Source of the DNA: Candidatus Njordarchaeum guaymasense
GTDB taxonomy: Archaea; Asgardarchaeota; Njordarchaeia; Njordarchaeales; Njordarchaeaceae
Assembly (NCBI GenBank): GCA_030587605.1
Contig: JAUQYT010000249.1
Span: forward strand, 1 to 11,919
Direction: 5' to 3'
DNA: 11,919 nt
Shown: positions 1 to 5,659 of the stretch, piece by piece
How the letters are laid out: every line of letters begins with the position of its first letter
How positions within the stretch are numbered: the stretch's first letter is position 1
Notes under the pieces: model-generated
Seen by the model: the letters and a program-made list of their open reading frames with translations, nothing else
Told to the model about the DNA's origin: nothing
Database searches by the model: none
Program-made: the position numbers and the translations under genes

Positions 1-66
1 ATCGCAACCCCTAAGGACGTCAGGGAGATGCTGAAACTGAAAGGAATAGACAAGGTCAAATTCTGA
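1..66 (+). CDS. C-terminal tail of an upstream gene (possibly a BKACE/DUF849-type protein)
   Basis: Frame 1 is open from the window edge to a TGA at 64-66 and encodes 21 residues ending in GIDKVKF. The segment IATPKDVREMLKLKG resembles the 'IATP-x-EAREILGL' tail of beta-keto acid cleavage enzymes (BKACE, DUF849), but so short a match is weak evidence. The coding call rests on the frame, the terminator directly after the stop, and the convergent gene behind it. The 5' end lies outside the window. Confidence 0.5.
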   Translation: MATPKDVREMLKLKGIDKVKF

Positions 67-87
67 AACGTGCTCCACTGCGGAATA

Positions 88-116
88 GGAGTGGTTCCCC
101 ACCACTCTCCTTTTTT
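88..116 (+). terminator. Hairpin plus T-run between convergent genes
   Basis: AGTGGT (90-95), a TCCCC loop, then ACCACT (101-106) form a perfect 6-bp stem. CTCC and six T residues (111-116) follow. It lies 24 bases after the stop at 66 and abuts the stop codon of the kinase on the other strand, so it is placed to end transcription of the plus-strand gene. On the minus strand the hairpin has no T-run after it. Confidence 0.6.
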
Positions 117-1066
117 CAAGTTTTCCTTGGAAAGGCAAGGAGTTTCTCGACTTTTCTTCTCGTCGGTATGGGTTTAACAGCGCCCCTTCCAGTCGTTGTC
201 AGTGCGCCCGCACCATTAGCGAATTCAGCTATTCTCTTAATGGGCCAGCCTTCCAAGTATCCCACTATGACAGCTCCATCAAAGGCGTCGCCAGCTCCTG
301 TCGTGTCAACGACTTTCACGCGGAATCCTCTGTCCATCGACTTTTCTCCATTACTTCTGGCAATGTAGCACCCCTGAGCACCCATCTTTATCGCCACGAC
401 CTCAGAAACACTCTCGAGAAGTTTCTCAGCTTGCTCGACAGGATCGCTTGTCCCCGTAAGCATTGATGCCTCCTCGGAAGTTGGAAGGAAAACGTCAGAT
501 GACTGCATGGTTTCCTTGGTTACTTTTTTCGCTGCTTCAACGGAGGGCCAGAGTTTCAACCTGATGTTTGGGTCGTATGATACTTTGGCTCCCGACTTCT
601 TGGCTACTGACACGGCTCTTGAAGCTGCTGCTCGACAGTTCTCACTAATCGCTTGGCTTATCCCACTTACATGAACAACCTTTGCCGACTCGATGTATTT
701 CGAGTCAATGTCTTGGGGTGAGAGATGGCTTGCTGCCGAACCTCTGCGGATGTAAGTGAAATCATGTTCTCCTCTACTCTTCAAGGAGATGAAGTATGCT
801 GCTGTGAATCCGTCTTTCTCGACGATAACATGGGAAGTGTCTACGCTTTCCTTCTTCCACATTTCGAGGAAGGACATCCCGAACTCATCATCACCTACCC
901 TACAGACGTAGCCCGGCTTGCCTCCCAAACGAGCTACCGCGACAGCGAAGTTTGAAGTGTCACCGCCCCAGCCAAGCTCAAATAGATGCGCATTACGTAG
1001 ATTTCCTTTCTCACGAGCGGTGAACTCAATCATAGGTTCACCAATCGAAATCACGTCAACACTCAT
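116..1066 (-). CDS. PfkB-family sugar kinase, probably 2-keto-3-deoxygluconate (KDG) kinase
   Basis: A 316-residue ribokinase/PfkB-family protein that should transfer phosphate from ATP to a sugar or sugar acid in the cytoplasm. Visible motifs are the N-terminal strand DVISIGEPMIEF, the sugar-binding GWGGDTSNFAVAVARLGG (about residues 33-49), SYDPNIRLKLWP (about 163-174, also seen in KDG kinases) and the C-terminal anion-hole/catalytic DTTGAGDAFDGA (254-265, catalytic Asp about 260). GEPMIEF, the RRGSAASHLSP segment and DPNIRLKLW favour KDG kinase over ribokinase or fructokinase. This start (ATG at 1064-1066) puts MSVDVISIGEP at the N-terminus as in relatives and has GAGGG about 10 bases upstream. 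An in-frame extension to 1108 would add 14 poorly fitting residues. A DapA-family aldolase lies 1.8 kb away on the other strand and could act on the same sugar acid, but substrate identity is inferred. Confidence 0.85.
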   Translation of the reverse strand: MSVDVISIGEPMIEFTAREKGNLRNAHLFELGWGGDTSNFAVAVARLGGKPGYVCRVGDDEFGMSFLEMWKKESVDTSHVIVEKDGFTAAYFISLKSRGEHDFTYIRRGSAASHLSPQDIDSKYIESAKVVHVSGISQAISENCRAAASRAVSVAKKSGAKVSYDPNIRLKLWPSVEAAKKVTKETMQSSDVFLPTSEEASMLTGTSDPVEQAEKLLESVSEVVAIKMGAQGCYIARSNGEKSMDRGFRVKVVDTTGAGDAFDGAVIVGYLEGWPIKRIAEFANGAGALTTTGRGAVKPIPTRRKVEKLLAFPRKT

Positions 1067-1148
1067 TCTGAACACGCCCTCATGTGGATACCTATGTAAA
1101 TGATTCAAGCTAATAGGTTGCTATGTCACAGTATTCTGATGCAAGGAA

Positions 1149-1158
1149 AATATAATTA
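1149..1158 (+). promoter_or_regulatory. Archaeal TATA box for the radical SAM gene
   Basis: AATATAATTA (1149-1158), preceded by purine-rich GGAAAA like a BRE, lies in the 107-base gap between divergent genes. A transcript would start near 1178-1182. That favours translation from TTG 1198 (AAGGT at 1185-1189) over the farther GTG at 1174, unless the transcript starts slightly earlier. Confidence 0.5.
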
Positions 1159-1173
1159 ATCGCTTACGAATCT

Positions 1174-2022
1174 GTGGTTGACATAAGGTCGATACTCTTG
1201 GTACTAGTTAACGAAGTTACATGTAAATCTGTTTTAAGTGACTCAGGCATTGAGCCGTTCACCTACTCCATAAGCCCGTACGTGAGCTGTCAGCACGCCT
1301 GCGTGTACTGTTATGCAAGATTCATGATGAGGTTCAGGGCAGGCCCTGAGGGCAAGCAGTGGGGAGAATTTGTTAATGCCAAAGTCAACGCGCCAACAGT
1401 ACTACTTCGTGAAATAAGGAGGAAGCCCAAAGGGGTCACATGGCTCAGCGCCGTAACAGATCCATACCAGCCGCTTGAGAAGAAGTTTGAACTGACTCGA
1501 AGATGCTTGGAAGTGCTATTGAACTATAGGTTCCCCATTTGGATACAGACAAAGTCATCCCTCGTAATGAGGGATATTGACCTCATAGTCAACTTCCCCG
1601 TGAAAGACGTCGGCTTCACGATACTGACTCTAGACGATGATCTCAGGAAAGAAATCGAGCCAGGCGCGTCGCCTGTCGGCGAACGAGTCGCAGCGCTGGA
1701 AGAGCTGTCAAAAAGAGGTGTACGAACATTCGCCTTCATCGGACCTATTCTCCCTCTCATCACTGACTCTCAAGAGACACTCAGACCACTACTACGCGAC
1801 CTAGTGAAAGCCGGGACAAGTCAAATACTATTTGACAGACTAAACTTGAGATGGGGAGTATGGCCTTCAATGAAGACCTTCTTAGAGAAGCATGATCCGA
1901 GCCTGCTTCAAAAGTACAAGGAAATCATGTGGCACCCCACAAGCTACTTCGAAGACTTGAAAAACCTAATCAGGGAACTGTGCAAGGATACGGGAGCGGG
2001 GAAGTACGAGATCTGCTACTGA
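1174..2022 (+). CDS. Radical SAM protein of the SPL (spore photoproduct lyase-like) family
   Basis: A 282-residue radical SAM enzyme. The [4Fe-4S]-binding motif CQHACVYC (Cys39, Cys43, Cys46; CX3CX2C) lies in SPYVSCQHACVYCYARFM, the layout of the archaeal/bacterial 'SPL family radical SAM' group. WLSAVTDPYQPLEKKFELTR (about residues 90-110) and the later IQTKSSLVMRD and FTILTLDDDLRKEIEPGASP segments are also typical. The family is related in sequence to spore photoproduct lyase, but most archaeal members have no known substrate, so no reaction is assigned. It could cleave SAM to a 5'-deoxyadenosyl radical at its cluster. The longest frame starts at GTG 1174. TTG at 1198 has AAGGT eight bases upstream and fits the TATA box better, giving 274 residues. 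It stands alone, with TATA boxes before and after it. Confidence 0.85.
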   Translation: MVDIRSILLVLVNEVTCKSVLSDSGIEPFTYSISPYVSCQHACVYCYARFMMRFRAGPEGKQWGEFVNAKVNAPTVLLREIRRKPKGVTWLSAVTDPYQPLEKKFELTRRCLEVLLNYRFPIWIQTKSSLVMRDIDLIVNFPVKDVGFTILTLDDDLRKEIEPGASPVGERVAALEELSKRGVRTFAFIGPILPLITDSQETLRPLLRDLVKAGTSQILFDRLNLRWGVWPSMKTFLEKHDPSLLQKYKEIMWHPTSYFEDLKNLIRELCKDTGAGKYEICY

Positions 2023-2030
2023 GAAAAGCG

Positions 2031-2037
2031 TATAAAG
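2031..2037 (+). promoter_or_regulatory. TATA box for the repeat-bearing membrane protein gene
   Basis: TATAAAG (2031-2037), preceded by GAAAAGCG as a possible BRE, sits just past the stop of the radical SAM gene. The expected transcript start is near 2058-2062, exactly where a stem-loop begins. A second AT-rich site, CTATATACA (2045-2053), is an alternative. Confidence 0.5.
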
Positions 2038-2057
2038 CTCAGTCCTATATACACATA

Positions 2058-2091
2058 CCCTAGTTAAGAACTAGGTTATCCTTAGCTAGGG
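2058..2091 (+). promoter_or_regulatory. Two mutually exclusive hairpins in the 5' leader
   Basis: CCTAGTT (2059-2065), AAG, AACTAGG (2069-2075) form a perfect 7-bp stem with a 3-base loop. The same left arm, CCCTAG (2058-2063), can instead pair with CTAGGG (2086-2091). Both would lie at the extreme 5' end of the predicted transcript, about 35-70 bases ahead of the TTG start. It could be an RNA switch, a DNA operator, or chance. No known riboswitch was recognised. Confidence 0.35.
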
Positions 2092-2125
2092 CTCACGGGA
2101 TTAAAGGGTTAGGTGTTGTAGAAAA

Positions 2126-2776
2126 TTGGGAGAAAAAGGCGCTAAGAAAGCAAAGGCAAGCGAAGAGTCGGAGAAAAAGGGCGTTAAGAAAGTGAAGGTA
2201 AGCAAAGAGTTGGGAGAAAAAAGCGTTAAGAAAGTGAAGGTAAGTCATCCCGAGGAACCGTATGTGAAAAGAGTATTTGGGTTTGCGGTTACAGCGACTT
2301 TTGGTCTTGAGTTGATATCAATTCTCGTAATCATTGGTTCGTTAGTTACCTTCTTGATTTCGATATCGGGTCTACTTCAGATACTGTCTTTTGACGTGCA
2401 ACTATTGCTCCTTCTAATAGCCAGTGGCGTTGCATTCTTAATTATAATAATATTCGCGGGTTTCTTCATAAGGGAGAACGAAGTTATTCAAGACAAGATT
2501 TTGACTCCGGGAATATTCTACCTATCCAGGGTAACATATGAGGCAAGGGCTCTGCTAGCCCTCTTCGGCATTTCTCTGATTCTCTTTTGCTCGGCGGGTG
2601 TCTATGGATACTACCTCCTGTGGAGCCACGTGCTAGGCCTCTACGTAGGAGGATACCTTTCACTCACAACGCTGTTCGTGGCTTTAGGAACATTCTTTGT
2701 GTCACTTCTAGCTCAGATTATCATAGCACTGGTAGGGAGATACGCCCTAAGACTTGAGAAAGTCGGAAAGCGATAG
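2126..2776 (+). CDS. Four-helix membrane protein with lysine-rich tandem-repeat N-terminus (unknown function)
   Basis: A 216-residue protein I do not recognise. Residues 2-43 are three tandem 14-residue units rich in Lys (GEKGAKKAKASEES, EKKGVKKVKVSKEL, GEKSVKKVKVSHPE). Then come four hydrophobic segments, about residues 51-80, 90-114, 142-168 and 176-203, joined by a cytoplasm-like linker with QDKIL (122-126). There is no signal peptide. The basic head before the first helix suggests a cytoplasmic N-terminus, and such a tail could touch nucleic acid or lipid headgroups (inference). The start is TTG, with AGGTG (2111-2115) about 10 bases upstream. The gene at 5660-6208 is a clear paralogue (ISIL-IIGS, QDKIL, GYYLLW and SLLAQI shared) without the repeats. 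It ends 74 bases before the DapA-family gene and may be cotranscribed with it. Confidence 0.75.
   Translation: MGEKGAKKAKASEESEKKGVKKVKVSKELGEKSVKKVKVSHPEEPYVKRVFGFAVTATFGLELISILVIIGSLVTFLISISGLLQILSFDVQLLLLLIASGVAFLIIIIFAGFFIRENEVIQDKILTPGIFYLSRVTYEARALLALFGISLILFCSAGVYGYYLLWSHVLGLYVGGYLSLTTLFVALGTFFVSLLAQIIIALVGRYALRLEKVGKR
2129..2254 (+). repeat. Three tandem 42-bp units encoding Lys-rich 14-residue repeats
   Basis: Units at 2129-2170, 2171-2212 and 2213-2254 sit in one reading frame. Units 2 and 3 share GTTAAGAAAGTGAAGGTAAG exactly. Unit 1 is more diverged. Unit length is a multiple of three, so copy number can change without breaking the membrane protein's frame. Confidence 0.85.
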
Positions 2777-2850
2777 ACATATTACAAGACGAGCCGAGAA
2801 ATGCTCTGATCAGCCTTCCTATACTATGAATCTGGGTGGTTGTTGTCCTA

Positions 2851-3750
2851 ATGGTTCAATTGAAAGTAAAGGGATGTATATGCCCGGTGGTCACCCCATT
2901 TGCTTCAGATGGGGGAATAGACGAGAAAACACTCAGGTCGATACTCGACTATTTGATGGACGGAGGGGTGCACGCGATTTTTGCTGCAGGAACCGTTGGC
3001 GCTTTCTACCTGATGTCCCCTGATGAGAGGAAGAGAGTCGCGGAAATTGTCATCGACCACCTGAATGGTCGGGTCCCAGTCTACGTTGGCACGGGCGGAA
3101 TAACAGTCAGAGAAAACGTCGAGCTGGCGAAGCATGCCAAGGATATTGGAGCAGACGCTGCGGTAGTACTCACACCATATTATGTGAAGGTCAATGACGA
3201 GGAGCTCCATAAGTACTTCACAGCTATCGCTGGCGCGGTTGATATGCCGATCATATTGTATAACAATCCTGGTAGAGCTGGCGTCAACATATCTCCATCT
3301 CTGCTTGAGAAAGTCGTTTCTGAAACCACCAACGTGGTCGCGATAAAGGATAGCGGCGGAGACCTCACCCAATTCGAGGAATACTTGATGCAGATAGGCA
3401 ACAAGATCTCAGTGGTAATGGGAAAAGACGAGCTAATGCTGGCCGCTCTGACAGTGGGCGGCAGCGGGGTCGTAAGTGCTGTCAGTAACGTAGCTCCTGA
3501 ACTCGTAACAGGACTATACAATTCGTTTGTCAAAGGAGATGTGAAGAAAGCTCTCGACATACAGTACAAGTTAATCATCATTAAGAAAGCCATAGCGGGC
3601 GGCACGTACCCAGCGCCCATCCTTGAAGCCCTGAACTTCATCGGCATAAAAACAGGGAAACCACGCCCACCTGTACTACCACTTAACGATGAGCAAAAGG
3701 AAAGGATCAGGAAAGCATTGAAGGCTATCGGAAAACTACCATCAAAATAA
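2851..3750 (+). CDS. DapA-family (class I, Schiff-base) lyase/aldolase
   Basis: A 299-residue TIM-barrel protein of the dihydrodipicolinate synthase / N-acetylneuraminate lyase / KDG aldolase superfamily, with a normal length. The Schiff-base lysine is Lys166 in NVVAIKDSGGD, and the catalytic tyrosine is Tyr137 in LYNNPGRAG. Arg142 in NPGRAG matches the arginine that binds aspartate semialdehyde in DapA. The phosphate/carboxylate loop reads AAGTVGAFYLMSPDER rather than the usual GTTGE, so the second Thr and the Glu are replaced. True lysine-pathway DapA is possible, but the altered loop and the nearby KDG-type kinase leave a sugar-acid aldolase or another 2-oxo-acid lyase open. I chose ATG 2851 because GGGTGG lies 11 bases before it and MVQLKVKGCICPVVTPF matches family N-termini; a GTG at 2836 adds five residues. 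No lysine-biosynthesis gene is adjacent. Confidence 0.85.
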   Translation: MVQLKVKGCICPVVTPFASDGGIDEKTLRSILDYLMDGGVHAIFAAGTVGAFYLMSPDERKRVAEIVIDHLNGRVPVYVGTGGITVRENVELAKHAKDIGADAAVVLTPYYVKVNDEELHKYFTAIAGAVDMPIILYNNPGRAGVNISPSLLEKVVSETTNVVAIKDSGGDLTQFEEYLMQIGNKISVVMGKDELMLAALTVGGSGVVSAVSNVAPELVTGLYNSFVKGDVKKALDIQYKLIIIKKAIAGGTYPAPILEALNFIGIKTGKPRPPVLPLNDEQKERIRKALKAIGKLPSK

Positions 3751-3783
3751 TTAAGACTCTTCTGAACCATTCATCGCGCGCTC

Positions 3784-3897
3784 TCCAAGCCCCACGTGGG
3801 AAGCCAAGATTTCTTTAGCGGATTTAGCGCGCGCGCTAGCTCAGGACGCAGTGCTCGTTGGAATACTTCACCCTGCCGCAGACCTACGGGGCTTGGA
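3784..3897. mobile_element. MITE-like 114-bp element: 10-bp inverted ends, 5-bp direct repeat flanks
   Basis: TCCAAGCCCC (3784-3793) and GGGGCTTGGA (3888-3897) are perfect inverted repeats. Each is flanked on the outside by CGCTC (3779-3783 and 3898-3902), as expected for a 5-bp target-site duplication. The interior holds CCCACGTGGG (3791-3800) and a GCGCGC-rich palindromic patch (3826-3840) and has no convincing gene. It is much richer in GC than the adjoining genes. A structured RNA using the same arms as a closing stem is the alternative reading. No transposase is in the window, so any mobility would need help from elsewhere. Confidence 0.4.
3829..3841 (+). repeat. 13-bp GC-rich direct repeat, left copy
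   Basis: GCGCGCGCTAGCT here is repeated exactly at 5549-5561, 1,720 bases away. This copy is inside the MITE-like element. The other lies at the abnormal 3' end of the cas1 remnant. Parts of the word are self-complementary, so orientation is not fully informative. Confidence 0.6.
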
Positions 3898-4459
3898 CGC
3901 TCCGCGTCGCGTGGGACGACGGTAGCGGGGTTATTGCGGGTTTGTCTTGCTTAGATAGGTCTTGCATAGTTTCTTCGATTGTTGCAGGTTTCCCTGCTCT
4001 TGTGAAGAGAACTACTTTTGTTGCCTCCAATCGTTTCACTAAGTTGCTCAGAGTTTCCTTTGAAGTTTTCAGAAATGGCTTTTCGGATGATGGAGGCATT
4101 TTGCCTGCCTCGAACAGCTGGCTCATGAGGCCCGTGAATCTGTTGTATGCCTTTGGCAGACGCGTTGATGGATCAACTTCTATGACGTAGTTTTCTCTGG
4201 TGTGCACATAGATCTGAATAAGATTCTCTCTGCATAGAGGTGAACCCAGAACTGTGAGGAGAGTTGTATGGACAATGTCTGGCCGCCCTCGTTTCCTGTG
4301 GTCGGGGAGACTATGCATTAGGTTATGATGGATTGAGACGTCCAGAAGCATGCTACTTGGTCTCACACCCCTTCGTTTGGCTTGTCTCACTATAATGGGG
4401 TTCGAGCGAAGATTCTTAGGTATTACTTCCAAAGCCGATTCTACCAGAATTAGAATCAT
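3884..4459 (-). CDS. nep1: Nep1/Emg1-type rRNA methyltransferase homologue, C-terminally truncated
   Basis: A 191-residue SPOUT-class protein. Nep1 methylates N1 of a pseudouridine in the small-subunit rRNA during ribosome assembly. Recognisable parts are ILVESALEVIP at the start, RGRPDIVHTTLL (57-68), IQIYVHTRENYVIEVDP (81-97) and TRLPKAYNRFTGLMSQLFE (99-117), all close to archaeal Nep1. Family similarity stops after KPAI (residue 176, near base 3932). The expected GGFPhG turn and final helix, which form the SAM-binding knot, are replaced by about 15 unrelated residues ending in VQAP. Roughly 45-50 residues are therefore missing, and methylation is unlikely. ATG 4459 is preferred over TTG 4462; GAGGGG lies six bases upstream. 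The foreign tail runs into the GC-rich element at 3784-3897. It is divergent from the VOC gene. It may be a dying gene, with a full copy elsewhere. Confidence 0.8.
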   Translation of the reverse strand: MILILVESALEVIPKNLRSNPIIVRQAKRRGVRPSSMLLDVSIHHNLMHSLPDHRKRGRPDIVHTTLLTVLGSPLCRENLIQIYVHTRENYVIEVDPSTRLPKAYNRFTGLMSQLFEAGKMPPSSEKPFLKTSKETLSNLVKRLEATKVVLFTRAGKPATIEETMQDLSKQDKPAITPLPSSHATRSVQAP

Positions 4460-4645
4460 CAAGCCCCTCGACCTCTGAAGTCAGTTGTGCGATCCGCGGA
4501 CGAGATCTCAAGCAATTGCCTTAGAAACGCAAGTCTATAGTATCAAAACCAATTATTCAAGGTAGAGTTTACCCCCAAACCCAAACCCAAATGTAGCACT
4601 TCAACCTATTTGGCACCGACTACCTATAGTAAGGAAGGTGAAGAC

Positions 4646-5053
4646 ATGAAGAGAAAAATCGGGCTGGTCACAGTTCTGACGAACAACATTCAATTGTTGA
4701 AATCTTTCTACAGCGACGTTTTGGGATTCAGCATACAAACAGACCTTGGCAACTACGTTGAATTCGGCAATGAAGGAGTTCGCTTTGCCATTTGTGAAAA
4801 AGAAGTTATGAAGAAAGCAACCAATCATCACAGCTATCAAGAACCAAGAAAAGGGCAATCGTTTGAATTAGCCTTTCCAGTAGGTTCTCCGGAAGATGTT
4901 GACAGAACCTACAATGAAATAGTGGCAAAGGGATCGACACCCATCAAAGAACCAGAAATGATGCCATGGGGAAGAAAAACTGCTTTTTTCGCAGACCCAG
5001 ATGGCAATATACACGAGATATATTCGTACAAACCAGAAGATTTTGAACAATAA
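4646..5053 (+). CDS. VOC/glyoxalase-superfamily protein
   Basis: A 135-residue single-module-pair VOC protein. The pattern of the fold is clear: KIGLVTVLTNNIQLLKSFYSDVLGF at the start (strand, then helix with FY-x-DVLGF), YVEFGNEGVRFAI, GQSFELAFPV opening the second module, and TAFFADPDGNIHEIYSY at the end, with the usual C-terminal Glu. The metal-ligand His normally on the first strand is absent (Val/Thr there), so metal binding at the standard site is doubtful. No substrate can be assigned; relatives include glyoxalases, dioxygenases and fosfomycin- or bleomycin-resistance proteins. ATG 4646 has AAGGAAGGTGA (4631-4641) just upstream, so the longer TTG frame from 4610 is not preferred. It is the only gene in 3751-5590 that looks undamaged. 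The cas1 remnant begins immediately after its stop. Confidence 0.75.
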   Translation: MKRKIGLVTVLTNNIQLLKSFYSDVLGFSIQTDLGNYVEFGNEGVRFAICEKEVMKKATNHHSYQEPRKGQSFELAFPVGSPEDVDRTYNEIVAKGSTPIKEPEMMPWGRKTAFFADPDGNIHEIYSYKPEDFEQ

Positions 5054-5548
5054 TAGATACTTTGAACAAATTCTCAGTTTGATTCCTGAGGTTGTGAGAC
5101 CTGATAGAAGACGGACTTTCAAAGCGTATGATGGCATTAACAACATTCTCAATTTAGCATATGAGATTCTGTCTCGGAAAGTGCAACACGCTCTTATCAA
5201 AGGCAAACTGGAAGGTTATCTCGGTTTTCTCCATAGCATTGCAAAAGGAAAGCACAGTTTGATTTGCGACTTCATGGAATTGTACCGTTATCTTGTCAAT
5301 GATCTTGTCATTCAATATTGTAGAGGATTGAAAAAGAAAGCCTTCATTGTCAAATCTGAAGACCTTTCAGCCAAACGTAAAGGCAGAAGAGAATATCTCG
5401 ATGACTCAGACACTTCTGTCTTTGTCAAGAACTTGACCGACTATTTCCAAACCAAGGTGTCTATTCCAAGAATCAGAATGGGAAGAAGTCAGGAAATTGA
5501 GATGCTAGTCAATGAAGAAGCTTTGTTGTTTGCCATGTATTTGAGAAA

Positions 5549-5561
5549 GCGCGCGCTAGCT
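5549..5561 (+). repeat. 13-bp GC-rich direct repeat, right copy
   Basis: GCGCGCGCTAGCT matches 3829-3841 exactly. It overlaps the point where the cas1 frame stops resembling Cas1 and stands out in otherwise AT-rich sequence. Confidence 0.6.
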
Positions 5562-5578
5562 AGCGGAAAACCGCTGGC
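5559..5578 (+). terminator. Strong 8-bp hairpin at the end of the cas1 remnant
   Basis: GCTAGCGG (5559-5566), an AAAA loop and CCGCTGGC (5571-5578) pair over eight positions with one G-T wobble, followed by TTATTG. It overlaps the last codons of the remnant. It may end transcription or may be an end of a lost mobile element. The T-run is weak. Confidence 0.4.
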
Positions 5579-5595
5579 TTATTGAAAAAGTAATC

Positions 5596-5603
5596 TATTT
5601 ATA
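5596..5603 (+). promoter_or_regulatory. TATA box for the second membrane protein gene
   Basis: TATTTATA (5596-5603) is in the 74-base gap before the gene, predicting a start near 5625-5630 and a leader of about 35-40 bases. Confidence 0.45.
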
Positions 5604-5659
5604 CTCAGCCGATGAGACTTATCGCATAGGATATCCGACGATACTTTGGAAAAGAAAAG

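Larger units (their letters stand above)
5001..5585 (+). pseudogene. cas1: cas1 remnant: CRISPR integrase lacking its N-terminal part and normal C-terminus
   Basis: The 194-residue frame is Cas1-like from about residue 18 (base 5052). RYFEQILSLIPE and GINNILNLAYEILSRKVQHA match the core helices, YLGFLHS carries the catalytic His (His78), and LICDFMELYRYLVNDLVI carries the catalytic Asp (Asp90) and the D-x-x-E pattern. The EYLDDS, IPRIRMGRSQEIEMLVNEEALLFAMYLR region matches the Cas1 C-terminal helices. Missing are the N-terminal beta domain and the catalytic Glu, which normally lies just before RYFEQ. About 130-140 residues are absent compared with a full Cas1 (about 320-340). The first 17 residues are read out of frame through the VOC gene, so no natural start is apparent. 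The end diverges to ALASGKPLAY exactly where a 13-bp GC repeat begins. Neither cas2, other cas genes nor an array is present. Integrase activity is not expected. Confidence 0.75.

Noticed and set aside
725..955. 76-residue plus-strand frame inside the sugar kinase
   Set aside because: It is antisense to conserved kinase sequence, with no start signals.
3180..3770. 196-residue minus-strand frame over the DapA-family gene
   Set aside because: It is antisense to a clear enzyme gene, and its low-complexity Ser/Pro/Leu composition is typical of a shadow frame.
3829..3900. tRNA-like start, TAGCTCAGGA after a GC-rich stem
   Set aside because: No matching acceptor arm, no T-loop (TTCGA-like) and no plausible anticodon arm follow; the likeness is limited to the D-arm word.
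3858..4190. 110-residue plus-strand frame opposite nep1
   Set aside because: Beyond about 3930 it is antisense to clear Nep1 sequence. Only its GC-rich first 25 residues are curious, and they are noted as a composition anomaly.
4572..4591. Short CCCAAA tandem run as a functional repeat
   Set aside because: Only about three imperfect 6-base units; too short to support more than chance.
5586..5659. A CRISPR array next to the cas1 remnant
   Set aside because: No regularly spaced repeats are present here or elsewhere in the window.
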